In this document: positions 42,082-50,859 of the stretch, one piece after another
How the letters are laid out: the number at the start of each line of letters is the position of its first letter
Position numbering within the stretch: the stretch's first letter is position 1
Origin: Chryseobacterium piperi
GTDB taxonomy: Bacteria > Bacteroidota > Bacteroidia > Flavobacteriales > Weeksellaceae
Assembly: GCF_002285635.2 (NCBI RefSeq)
Contig: NZ_CP023049.2
Span: forward strand, 1,798,001-1,862,000
DNA length: 64,000 nucleotides
Reading direction: 5' to 3'
Made by a program: the position numbers and the translations under genes
The notes under the pieces: generated by a model
The model's input: only the letters and a program-made list of their open reading frames with translations
Database searches by the model: none
Told to the model about the DNA's origin: nothing

Positions 42082-44826
42082 ATGAAAATTAAAGACAAAA
42101 ATCTTAGAAAGCTAGGAGTATGCTTTTTCCTAATGTCCGGATTAGCATCTGCCCAAACACAAAAAAAAACAGATTCCCTAAGAGAAAAAGACATCGAAGA
42201 TGTCGTAATCGTGGGATACAAAACTCAAAAAAGATCCAGCCTCACAGCAGCAGTTTCAATTATCTCTGATAAAAAACTAAAGGATGCCAGTACTTCCGAT
42301 GTCTCAACCTTGCTTCAAGGGAAAGCCGCAGGAGCTCAAGTTACTCTGGGAGGAGGAGCACCCGGATCTTCAGCCACCGTAAAAATCAGAGGAACCTCTA
42401 CCATCAATGGTCCCAGCCAGGCCTTATGGGTAGTAGATGGAGTCATGATGACAGGAACACCTAATTTAGACCCTAATCAGATTGAAAGCATTAACATACT
42501 AAAAGACGCTACCTCAACGGCGTTATATGGATCCAGAGGAGCCAATGGCATTGTACAGGTATTCACAAAATCAGGAAACTCCGGAAAAGGAACCCTGAGT
42601 GTCTCTATGAATAATTCTTTTAATACCTTTAATAACGGTCGTTTCAAACTGATGGACGGCACACAATTGTATGACTATTTCACGTCATTAAAAAATGCCC
42701 CGGCCATACCAAAGGAACTTAGAAACAATGGATACAACTGGCTAGAAGATGGTACACAGACAGGTGTTGTACAAAACTATACTATAGACTTTAGAGGAGG
42801 TTCCCAAAATTCAAAGACTTATATATCCGGTAACTATTATAATGAAACCGGAACTGTAAAGAGCTATGATTTCAATAGATTATCTTTCAGAATCAATCAC
42901 GAACAAAAGGTAAAGCCCTGGCTAACTCTAAAGCCAAAGGTGAGTCTTTCTTATACGACAGGAAAAGACAGACAAGGCTCTCTTTACCAAATGTATCTGA
43001 ATATGCCCTGGGATAATCCAAGAGATGCTAACGGAAACCTTATCAATCCTAATAATTATAATGGAACCTGGTATGGAAGGGATAACTCCAACTATCTGCA
43101 TGATTTACAATGGAACTATGGAAGGAGCAATCAACTGGACTTGATTGGAAATCTTGATGCAGAAATTAAGCTGACCGATTATTTAAAATTTGTTACAACA
43201 AATAATGTCACCTATAAAAATTACGATGACATGTCCTATGTAGATCCCAGATCAGCATCAGGAGATAGCAATAAAGGTGAATTATCGGAATCTTATGTAA
43301 AGGACATCAGTAAATTCTTTAACCAAATGCTGAGATTTGATAAAGACTTTGGAGTTCATAATGTCAATGCACTTGCTGCCTATGAATACTCCGACAGGTT
43401 CTACAAAATTTCACGGGCTGGCGTATATGGTGTCGTTCCTGGAACAGATATCTTTGATACCGGAGCTACAACAGGACGTAAACCATCAGGAACAAAATAC
43501 GACAGAGCCTACAACGCATTTCTCTTCAACGCTGAATATGTATATGATAAAAAATACTTCGTTCAGGGATCTTTAAGAAGCGAATCCTCTTCTGCATTTG
43601 GTACCAGCCAAAGAAACGGCTTATTTTACTCTTATAGTATAGGATGGAACGTTCAGAAAGAAAAATTCTTTCATGTAAAACAAATTGATGAATGGAAATT
43701 AAGAGCCAGCAGAGGTTTGGTAGGAAACACACCGAGCCCCAACTACGGATGGCAGGACCTGTATGCTCTAACCCAGACATACAACGGACAAATAGGCGCC
43801 ACATGGAACCAGCTGGGGAATCCGAATTTAACCTGGGAATCTATTTATCAGAATAATATCGGTACAGATATCAGGGCATTTAATAATAGATTGACCCTGA
43901 ATGTTGATTATTTTAATAATAAAACCAAAGATTTATTGGTCTTGGTTACTTTGCCTTCGCTTACAGGTGTTGACAGACAATATCTGAATGTAGGAGATGT
44001 AAAGAACGAAGGATGGGAATTCAATTTGAATTATACCATCCTCAGATCAGAAGCTGTTAGCTGGGATTTAGGATTCAATATCAGTACTTATAAGAACAGA
44101 GTTCTTTCAACCAGAAATAACAGCACGCAGTTGTTATCCAACAATCAGGTAGCAATAGCCGGAAATGACGTTACTTCTTTCTATATGAGAAAGTGGATGG
44201 GTGTAAATCCTGATAACGGTGCAGGTCAGTGGGAAGTCATTAACGCTGATGGAAGCAGAAGCCTGACATCCAATTATAACCAGGCATCATTACAAATCGT
44301 AGGAGCAGCTACTCCGGATTATTACGGATCTTTTACGACCAACCTCACTATAAAAAATTTCTATCTTAACGCTAATCTTTATTTTTCACAGGGAGGACAG
44401 ATTTACAACTCCTACAGAGAATTGTTTGATTCAGATGGTGCCTATCCTTATTACAATCAAATGGTATTAAAAGACGGTTGGAACAGATGGGAAAAACCCG
44501 GAGATATTGCTACACATCCGGTAGCAACATTTAACAATAATAGTTTAACCAACAGACCATCTTCCCGTTATCTGGAAGACGCAAGCTATGTTAAATTGAG
44601 ATCTCTCAGAATAGGATATAATTTTCCGGAAGGTTTAACAGAAAAGATAGGTGTTAATTCAGCGAGTATTTATATTATGGGTGAAAATTTATTTACAATT
44701 ACCCGGTTCTCCGGCATTGATCCGGAAGTAGGACCTGCAGATAGCCAAACCGCATATTCCGGTAGAGCCGGAGCGATTTATCCTATTCCAAAAAGATTTT
44801 CACTAGGCTTTAACTTCTCTTTTTAA
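42082..44826 (+). CDS. SusC/RagA-family TonB-linked outer membrane receptor
   Basis: 914 residues. Signal peptide ends at GLASAQ (about residue 25). A TonB-box-like segment (EDVVIVGYKTQKRSSL) follows almost at once, then the plug (STSDVSTLLQGKAAGAQV, KIRGTSTINGPSQALWVVDGV, LKDATSTALYGSRGANGIV) and a 22-strand barrel ending RFSLGFNFSF with the terminal Phe used by the BAM complex. The N-terminal carboxypeptidase-regulatory-like domain of most SusC proteins is missing, which explains the short length. With the SusD partner just 1 nt downstream it should form the import complex for an oligosaccharide or peptide. The substrate is unknown; no degradative enzymes flank it. Confidence 0.93.
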   Translation: MKIKDKNLRKLGVCFFLMSGLASAQTQKKTDSLREKDIEDVVIVGYKTQKRSSLTAAVSIISDKKLKDASTSDVSTLLQGKAAGAQVTLGGGAPGSSATVKIRGTSTINGPSQALWVVDGVMMTGTPNLDPNQIESINILKDATSTALYGSRGANGIVQVFTKSGNSGKGTLSVSMNNSFNTFNNGRFKLMDGTQLYDYFTSLKNAPAIPKELRNNGYNWLEDGTQTGVVQNYTIDFRGGSQNSKTYISGNYYNETGTVKSYDFNRLSFRINHEQKVKPWLTLKPKVSLSYTTGKDRQGSLYQMYLNMPWDNPRDANGNLINPNNYNGTWYGRDNSNYLHDLQWNYGRSNQLDLIGNLDAEIKLTDYLKFVTTNNVTYKNYDDMSYVDPRSASGDSNKGELSESYVKDISKFFNQMLRFDKDFGVHNVNALAAYEYSDRFYKISRAGVYGVVPGTDIFDTGATTGRKPSGTKYDRAYNAFLFNAEYVYDKKYFVQGSLRSESSSAFGTSQRNGLFYSYSIGWNVQKEKFFHVKQIDEWKLRASRGLVGNTPSPNYGWQDLYALTQTYNGQIGATWNQLGNPNLTWESIYQNNIGTDIRAFNNRLTLNVDYFNNKTKDLLVLVTLPSLTGVDRQYLNVGDVKNEGWEFNLNYTILRSEAVSWDLGFNISTYKNRVLSTRNNSTQLLSNNQVAIAGNDVTSFYMRKWMGVNPDNGAGQWEVINADGSRSLTSNYNQASLQIVGAATPDYYGSFTTNLTIKNFYLNANLYFSQGGQIYNSYRELFDSDGAYPYYNQMVLKDGWNRWEKPGDIATHPVATFNNNSLTNRPSSRYLEDASYVKLRSLRIGYNFPEGLTEKIGVNSASIYIMGENLFTITRFSGIDPEVGPADSQTAYSGRAGAIYPIPKRFSLGFNFSF

Positions 44827-44839
44827 AATGGACATTATT

Positions 44840-46492
44840 ATGAAAAAAATACTTTTATCATTCATTGCACTTACATTCATTTCATGCAATATAGATCGTT
44901 CACCTTACGACTCTAAAGAGTCTGATGAAATACTCACAGACCCGACAGGGCTACAAACAATAACCCTTGGCAATTATGCTTTACTAAAAGGCGATGCCAG
45001 TGGTGGCGGATTTTTCAATAATCTTTACAGGGTAGGTGAATATGGCGGAGACAATATCAACATCAGCGGAACAACATCAGATGAGTTTTTCTATTACTAC
45101 AATTACAGAAGCATTAAAAACAACGGGCGCTCTAATACGATTTGGAATGCCGGCTATAAAGCGATCATAGGATGTAACAGGGTAATCTCCAAAACCTCCG
45201 AAGGAAAAGACGTCAATATAGACCAGTTGATCGGCGAGAATTACTTCCTGAGAGCGTATGTATACTTCTCTTTAGTCAATGTATTTGGTAAGCCTTACAA
45301 TCAAGGAGCCGGAAATCTAGGAGTTCCGTTAAAAATCACTGATGATGTGAATGAATTGCCCGGCAGAGCTACTGTTGGAGCAATTTATGATCAGGTGGTC
45401 AGTGATCTGAAAAAAGCGGAGCAACTTATGACCCTTGATAAAAATAATACGTACGCCTCCAAAGAAGCTGCTCAGGCATTACTTTCCCGTGTATATCTAT
45501 ATATGGAAAATAATGATAAGGCCATTGAGTATGCAGACAAAGTTATCAGCTCTGGAAAGTATTCACTCTTATCCAATGCCGAGCTTCCATCCTATGCCAC
45601 TAAAACTCCGGAAACGAATAGAGAAACGATTTTTGCATTCAAGTATAATCGGGATGGTGATTACAGTGATGGCTGGTACACCATAGGCTCTATGTATGCC
45701 AATATTCAGAATGTTGGTTGGGGTGAGATGTATGCATCTTCTTCCTATTTAGATCTTATCAACAAAAATCCTCAGGATGCAAGGTCAAAATTTATTTCAC
45801 CCAAATATAGCACCCCGCAAACATCGGTTGCTTATTGGGTACAACAGGGAACCAATGCTTCCGGAGGGGTAACTTATAATTATAGCTTTCAGAAAACGTT
45901 TCAACAAGGCGGTAATACTTATTTTACCATGAATAATATCAACTATCAGATATATTCTGAGGTACTACCTAACAAAACGAATTATTATTTTAATAATTCA
46001 GGTGGTAGTAAAACCTATGTCACTTTAGATCATGACATGGATAAAAGAAACGGATATCCTAAGTTTTACATTCTAAAATGCTCATTACAGGAAGGTGTTG
46101 CCCAGCTATGGTCACCAGTAGTCATAAGATTAGGGGAAATATACCTGAACCGGGCAGAAGCACTTGCAAAAAAAGGGAATACCAATTCTGCAATGGCTGA
46201 TGTTAATACCATCAGAACAAGAGCCGGAATCCCAGCATATACCTCCGTTCCCGCAGGACAAAATGCTTTAGAGATAGTTCTGGATGAAAGAAGACTTGAA
46301 TTGGCTTTTGAAGCACAAAGAAAATATGACATTTTCAGAAATAAACTAAACCTGAACAGGGAATATCCCGGTTCTCATTTAAGTGGAAATAACCCATTCT
46401 ATACAGTACCTTATACAAATAATAGAATTATAGAATACATTCCGGAACAACAAATACAAATCCAGCCTAATCTGGTTCAAAACCCGGATTGA
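44840..46492 (+). CDS. SusD/RagB-family outer membrane substrate-binding lipoprotein
   Basis: About 550 residues from ATG 44840 (MKKILLSFIALTFISC), which gives a proper lipoprotein signal with Cys at 16; an ATG 12 nt earlier (44828) would add MDII. TPR-rich SusD fold: SDEILTDPTGLQTITLGNYALLK near the start, GENYFLRAYVYFSLVNVFG, and the C-terminal LGEIYLNRAEALAKKGNTNSAMADVN and VLDERRLELAFEAQRKYDIFR, both hallmark segments, given here by their key parts. It caps the SusC barrel and captures the ligand. It is the second gene of a two-gene operon, ended by the hairpin at 46507. Confidence 0.93.
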   Translation: MKKILLSFIALTFISCNIDRSPYDSKESDEILTDPTGLQTITLGNYALLKGDASGGGFFNNLYRVGEYGGDNINISGTTSDEFFYYYNYRSIKNNGRSNTIWNAGYKAIIGCNRVISKTSEGKDVNIDQLIGENYFLRAYVYFSLVNVFGKPYNQGAGNLGVPLKITDDVNELPGRATVGAIYDQVVSDLKKAEQLMTLDKNNTYASKEAAQALLSRVYLYMENNDKAIEYADKVISSGKYSLLSNAELPSYATKTPETNRETIFAFKYNRDGDYSDGWYTIGSMYANIQNVGWGEMYASSSYLDLINKNPQDARSKFISPKYSTPQTSVAYWVQQGTNASGGVTYNYSFQKTFQQGGNTYFTMNNINYQIYSEVLPNKTNYYFNNSGGSKTYVTLDHDMDKRNGYPKFYILKCSLQEGVAQLWSPVVIRLGEIYLNRAEALAKKGNTNSAMADVNTIRTRAGIPAYTSVPAGQNALEIVLDERRLELAFEAQRKYDIFRNKLNLNREYPGSHLSGNNPFYTVPYTNNRIIEYIPEQQIQIQPNLVQNPD

Positions 46493-46506
46493 TTATAAAA
46501 AAATAA

Positions 46507-46530
46507 GCTCCGAATTTTTCAATTCGGAGC
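46507..46530. terminator. Hairpin terminator between SusD and the FadL-like gene
   Basis: GCTCCGAATT / AATTCGGAGC, 10-bp perfect stem with a 4-nt loop. The T run is on the minus-strand side, but the stem also ends the SusCD transcript. Confidence 0.75.
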
Positions 46531-46563
46531 ATCAATTTAATCACTCATTACACAATCTGGAAA

Positions 46564-47988
46564 TTAAAATTTCCAGCCAAATGTAAGGAAGAAGTTATCT
46601 CTGTTGTTTTTCACACTCGAAACAACGGAAGTAGGTGTATTTACATCAAAGTCCCCTGAATAGTAACCTGATCCATCGTCAGCACTTCCTCTCAGGAAAG
46701 GATTGTTATATTTGGAACTCACATTCTGGTAAGCAGCATCTACATAGAAATTTCCAAAATCATAACCAACACCAGCTCCAATGGTATTTCTTTGTCCCAA
46801 AATAAGATTACTGTAATTATTATCTCCAGCAACTCCGGCATTGGAATACGAGCTGATAGTCATTGCATTGAAAGGATTTGAACTATATGAATATCCTCCT
46901 CTTAATCTAAATGCTTTAATTCTGTATTCAGCCCCCACTCTTACTTCTGATAGGTTTTTATAATTATCATCAAAGAAACCGTTCAGTTCTCTTTCAGCAT
47001 TTCCCTGTACAGTATACTTAGGCTTGGTTACCCCTAACGTATAATCAACATTGATGGCAAAATTCTTATTAGGAACGAAAGCACCACTTACAGTAGCTTT
47101 CATCGGAGATCTGAAATTTCTGCCTTCAACATAATTGTTATAATAAACACCATCATCCTGTAAAGAATATTCACGGAAAGCTCTATCTATATTCCACCAG
47201 GTTGGTGTTTCAATAGATGCTCCCAATCTGAATTGATTGCTTAGCTTTCCGATAACCCCTATTGTAGCTGAAAAACCATTTGATTTCTCAGAGAAAGGAG
47301 TGTATTGTTTATCAAACGTATTAACAGAATTATCCAGGTTCAATCCTAATAAGGCACTGTCATACTGATCAATCTCAGCATAGTGCATATTGATGCTTGC
47401 CCCTATGTATAAAGAGTTATTATAGTTAGCTCCAACCCCGAGATTGAATCTAGTCTGATTCCCATATCTGTTATAAGCATGCCCACGATATGACATATTT
47501 CCTATAACTGCATTCCCGTTACTATCTACCAAGCTTTTAGGAATAATTATATTAGAATTCCCCGGGCTTTCTACATAATCCTCTAAAGATTGCATGGAGA
47601 GGTTAGCTCCGATATTAATAAACTTCCATGCACTCTCGGTCATCAGTTGAATGGTTGCTACACCACCGGCATTCCCCAGGGTAAACTTGTCTATATTATA
47701 TCTGGTTGAAGCACCAGCAACAGAACTGGTATTCTTATTATTGGTAAGAAATAAAGTTGCTGAAGCGTCTCCTGTAATTGCGACACCCAGACCTGCTGGG
47801 TTAGTCATCAATGAAGTAGCATCCCCTCCTAATGCTCCGTTAGCACCCGCCATTGCATTAAACTTTGACGACCCTATCATAGGAGAATTAGAATAAACAT
47901 CAATAGAATTTCTGATCGTAGAAATATTCTGAGCCTGTGCAAAATATGCCACAGAAACACTCACGATTACTAAAGATTTTTTTAACAT
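46564..47988 (-). CDS. OmpP1/FadL-family outer membrane protein
   Basis: 474 residues. Signal peptide MLKKSLVIVSVSVAYFAQAQ. The FadL-type hatch region is NSPMIGSSKFNAMAGANGALGGDATSLMTNPAGLGV, recognisable by the AMAGANGALGGDA and TNPAGLG parts. A beta barrel follows with many aromatic alternations and a C-terminal Phe (FFLTFGWKF). FadL proteins carry hydrophobic compounds such as long-chain fatty acids across the outer membrane; flavobacterial members are often labelled hemin receptor without evidence. It follows the Gly/Trp-rich lipoprotein gene by 29 nt on the same strand, so the two are probably one operon. Confidence 0.88.
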   Translation of the reverse strand: MLKKSLVIVSVSVAYFAQAQNISTIRNSIDVYSNSPMIGSSKFNAMAGANGALGGDATSLMTNPAGLGVAITGDASATLFLTNNKNTSSVAGASTRYNIDKFTLGNAGGVATIQLMTESAWKFINIGANLSMQSLEDYVESPGNSNIIIPKSLVDSNGNAVIGNMSYRGHAYNRYGNQTRFNLGVGANYNNSLYIGASINMHYAEIDQYDSALLGLNLDNSVNTFDKQYTPFSEKSNGFSATIGVIGKLSNQFRLGASIETPTWWNIDRAFREYSLQDDGVYYNNYVEGRNFRSPMKATVSGAFVPNKNFAINVDYTLGVTKPKYTVQGNAERELNGFFDDNYKNLSEVRVGAEYRIKAFRLRGGYSYSSNPFNAMTISSYSNAGVAGDNNYSNLILGQRNTIGAGVGYDFGNFYVDAAYQNVSSKYNNPFLRGSADDGSGYYSGDFDVNTPTSVVSSVKNNRDNFFLTFGWKF

Positions 47989-48017
47989 TATTTTTTTAAA
48001 TAGTTATTATTTGAAAA

Positions 48018-49088
48018 TTATCTACCACCTGATCTGAAGCCGCCTCCGCCACCTCCGGATCTGAAGCCACCGCCTCCACCGGAAGATCCTCCACGGAAAC
48101 CACCTCCTCCAGAATTGAACCCACCTGATCTGAAGCCACCACTATCATTCGATCTGAAACCTCCTCTTGGTTGGCTGTCATAATTAGGTCTTGGTTGATT
48201 CTGCATATTCGGATTACGGAAGCCAGAATTATTATTTCTGAAGCCACCATTGTTATTTCTGAATCCTGAATTATTTACAGCTCCGTTTCTGAACCCTGAA
48301 TTGTTATTGTTTCTAAATCCTGAGTTATTATTGTTTCTGAAGCCAGAGTTATTGTTATTTCTAAACCCTGAATTGTTAATATTGTTTCGGTAAACTGATC
48401 CATTACTTCCATTATAACGAGCTCCGTTGCCTACCAAGCCATATCCGAGTCTTCCGTCAGCTCCACTTCTTCTGTAGGCAGGTCTGTTGTAATATCCATT
48501 ACCCCAGTAGCCTCCGCCCCAGCCAAGTCCCATTCCCCAGCCTCCGTTCCAACCCCAAGGTCCAAAGCCTCCGCCCCAGCCCCAAGGAGATCCCCAGCCA
48601 AGTCCCATTCCCCAGCCTCCGTTCCAGCCCCAATGTCCAAAGCCTCCGCCCCAGCCCCAAGAGCCACCCCAGCCGAGTCCCATTCCCCAGCCTCCGTTCC
48701 AACCCCAAGGTCCAAAGCCTCCGCCCCAGCCCCAAGGAGATCCCCAACCCCATGAATTATCATAGTAGTTGGTTTGAGATCCGGCAAAATTGCCCCAGTC
48801 TGAATCCGTAGCATTGTTATTCCACGAATCTCCACCCCAAGAGCTATATCTGTTATTCTGGTCTCTTACATTCGTTTCTGCATTCTGGATTACATTTGAA
48901 TCCTGATAGTAGTCATAATAATCGCCTACTCTGTTTCCGCCATTGTTGATGATCACCCCTTCTGGCAGTGTATCTCTATTGGGGTCATAGTATACCCCAT
49001 CCGTCTCACTATACCCTCCCATTTGAGCACCGCAAGACATCAGTAGTAATCCACCTGCTATTGCTAAAACGCCTTTGGATTTTAGCAT
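48018..49088 (-). CDS. Low-complexity Gly/Trp/Asn-rich repeat lipoprotein
   Basis: Start taken at ATG 49088 (MLKSKGVLAIAGGLLLMSC), a complete lipoprotein signal with Cys near residue 19; an in-frame ATG at 49121 would add 11 residues. The mature protein starts with an acidic Tyr/Asp/Asn part (DGVYYDPNRDTLPEGV, GDYYDYYQDSN). Three 25-residue repeats rich in Gly and Trp follow (GWGGGFGPWGWNGGWGMGLG), encoded by 75-bp DNA repeats at 48519-48745. Then come SGFRNNNN octapeptides and a GGGFRSGG tail rich in Gly/Arg/Phe. Composition resembles phase-separating or adhesive sequences; a surface or envelope-associated role is likely but unproven. Operon with the downstream FadL-like gene. Confidence 0.75.
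   Translation of the reverse strand: MLKSKGVLAIAGGLLLMSCGAQMGGYSETDGVYYDPNRDTLPEGVIINNGGNRVGDYYDYYQDSNVIQNAETNVRDQNNRYSSWGGDSWNNNATDSDWGNFAGSQTNYYDNSWGWGSPWGWGGGFGPWGWNGGWGMGLGWGGSWGWGGGFGHWGWNGGWGMGLGWGSPWGWGGGFGPWGWNGGWGMGLGWGGGYWGNGYYNRPAYRRSGADGRLGYGLVGNGARYNGSNGSVYRNNINNSGFRNNNNSGFRNNNNSGFRNNNNSGFRNGAVNNSGFRNNNGGFRNNNSGFRNPNMQNQPRPNYDSQPRGGFRSNDSGGFRSGGFNSGGGGFRGGSSGGGGGFRSGGGGGGFRSGGR
48225..48385 (-). repeat. Degenerate 24-bp coding repeats (SGFRNNNN octapeptide)
   Basis: About seven copies of Ser-Gly-Phe-Arg followed by 2-4 Asn, with slight sequence drift between copies. They lie inside the Gly/Trp-rich lipoprotein gene. Confidence 0.6.
48519..48745 (-). repeat. Three tandem 75-bp coding repeats
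   Basis: The segment AGCC(A/G)AGTCCCATTCCCC recurs at 48521, 48596 and 48671, exactly 75 bp apart, and the rest of each unit is nearly identical. Each encodes 25 residues. Such perfect repeats are prone to copy-number change in frame. Confidence 0.85.
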
Positions 49089-49265
49089 AACAAATAAATT
49101 TTTATGTATATTTTTTTTCATGATAACGTAAAAATTTTTAATTTAAATTATATTTGCAAAGTGTACCAAAAATGTACCAAAGCACCGGTAATAAAATCTA
49201 TCAAAAATAGATTTTTATTTTTAGATAACAATAATGTTAAAAAGTTAAAAAAATTTTAAAAGATA

Positions 49266-50741
49266 ATGGCAAAATTAACCTCAAGAAGCGAAGATTACAG
49301 CAAATGGTATAATGAACTGGTTGTAAAAGCAGATTTAGCTGAAAATTCAGGAGTGCGAGGGAGCATGGTTATTAAACCATATGGATACGCAATCTGGGAA
49401 AAAATGCGTGATGAAATGGACAGAAAGTTCAAGGAGACCGGTCACGTTAACGCTTATTTCCCGCTATTTATACCCAAAAGTTTATTCGAGGCTGAGGAAA
49501 AAAATGCAGAAGGTTTTGCAAAAGAATGTGCCGTTGTTACCCATTACAGATTAAAAACTGACCCTGATAATCCACACAAGCTGATTGTAGATCCAGACGC
49601 GAAGCTGGAAGAAGAGCTGATTGTTCGTCCTACATCAGAAGCGATTATCTGGAATACATATAAAAGCTGGATTCAATCCTATAGAGATTTACCTATCCTG
49701 ATCAACCAATGGGCTAATGTTGTACGTTGGGAAATGAGAACCCGTTTATTCTTAAGAACTTCTGAATTCTTATGGCAGGAAGGGCATACTGCTCACGCCA
49801 CTAAAGATGAAGCAATAGAAGAAGCTGAGAAAATGAACAAAGTATATGCAGACTTTGCAGAAAACTTTATGGCTATGCCAGTAGTTCAGGGACTTAAAAC
49901 CCCATCCGAAAGATTTGCCGGTGCCGATGAAACTTATTGTATTGAAGCATTAATGCAAGACGGAAAAGCTCTTCAGGCAGGAACTTCCCATTACTTAGGA
50001 CAGAATTTCGCGAAAGCTTTTGACGTTAAATTCACCAATAAAGAAGGAAAAATAGAACATGCATGGGCTACTTCTTGGGGAACTTCTACCCGCTTGATGG
50101 GAGCTTTGATTATGACCCATTCTGATGATTTCGGATTGGTACTTCCTCCTACTTTGGCTCCGATTCAGGTAGTAATCGTTCCTATCTTTAAAGGAGAAGA
50201 GCAGTTAAACCAAATCAGCGAAGTCGCTATGGATATCCAGACCAAATTAAGAGCTAAAGGAATTTCCGTGAAATTCGACAATGACACTCAAAATAAGCCG
50301 GGATGGAAGTTTGCAGAATATGAACTAAAAGGAGTTCCTGTAAGAATTGCTATCGGGCCAAAAGATTTGGAAAATAAATCAGTTGAGATCGCAAGAAGAG
50401 ATAACCTGACTAAAGAAACTCATTCTCTTGAAGGTTTAGATTCCTATATCGATGAATTATTGAAAACGATTCAGAAGGACCTTTATACTAAAGCCTTAAG
50501 CTTCAGAAAGGAAAATATGACAAAAGTGGATACTTATGAAGAGTTTAAAAAAGTGTTGGAAGAAAAAGGAGGTTTCATCTATGCACATTGGGATGGTACT
50601 GCCGAGGAAGAAGAGCAAATAAAAGAAGAAACAAAGGCAACTATCAGATGTATTCCATTGGATGATGATACAGAAGAAGGGGTTTCTCTTGTTTCCGGAA
50701 AACCTTCAAAAAGACGGGTTTTATTCGCCAAAGCGTACTAA
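49266..50741 (+). CDS. proS: Prolyl-tRNA synthetase (eukaryote/archaea-like, class IIa)
   Basis: 491 residues, the short type without the bacterial insertion domain. Motif 1 region is [25 protein letters not shown] (key part PYGYAIWE), motif 2 is [26 protein letters not shown] (key part [14 protein letters not shown]), and motif 3 is [16 protein letters not shown]. The anticodon-binding domain is seen as [11 protein letters not shown]. The C-terminal domain of archaeal-type enzymes is present and ends in Tyr (FAKAY), but most of its zinc cysteines are missing. Start ATG 49266 is preceded by a long AT-rich leader without a clear promoter. Monocistronic. Confidence 0.95.
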   Translation: MAKLTSRSEDYSKWYNELVVKADLAENSGVRGSMVIKPYGYAIWEKMRDEMDRKFKETGHVNAYFPLFIPKSLFEAEEKNAEGFAKECAVVTHYRLKTDPDNPHKLIVDPDAKLEEELIVRPTSEAIIWNTYKSWIQSYRDLPILINQWANVVRWEMRTRLFLRTSEFLWQEGHTAHATKDEAIEEAEKMNKVYADFAENFMAMPVVQGLKTPSERFAGADETYCIEALMQDGKALQAGTSHYLGQNFAKAFDVKFTNKEGKIEHAWATSWGTSTRLMGALIMTHSDDFGLVLPPTLAPIQVVIVPIFKGEEQLNQISEVAMDIQTKLRAKGISVKFDNDTQNKPGWKFAEYELKGVPVRIAIGPKDLENKSVEIARRDNLTKETHSLEGLDSYIDELLKTIQKDLYTKALSFRKENMTKVDTYEEFKKVLEEKGGFIYAHWDGTAEEEEQIKEETKATIRCIPLDDDTEEGVSLVSGKPSKRRVLFAKAY

Positions 50742-50859
50742 TTTCTTTTCAATGATTTGTAAAAAAAACATTGGATTTTAAATAAATATTTAAAAAAAAT
50801 GACATTTGGACAGATTTTTGTTTAAATTTATATCAACATTAATTTAAAAAATATTTATT

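Noticed and set aside
36193..46492. A single polysaccharide-utilisation locus joining the EndoF-like gene and SusCD
   Set aside because: Unrelated genes on both strands (methyltransferases, ZIP, DUF4440) lie between them, each with its own terminator, so they are not one locus.
48431..48835. 134-residue and 84-residue minus-strand frames within the Gly/Trp-rich gene
   Set aside because: They are kept open only because the 75-bp repeat lacks stops in all three frames; composition is non-natural and the lipoprotein frame has a signal peptide.
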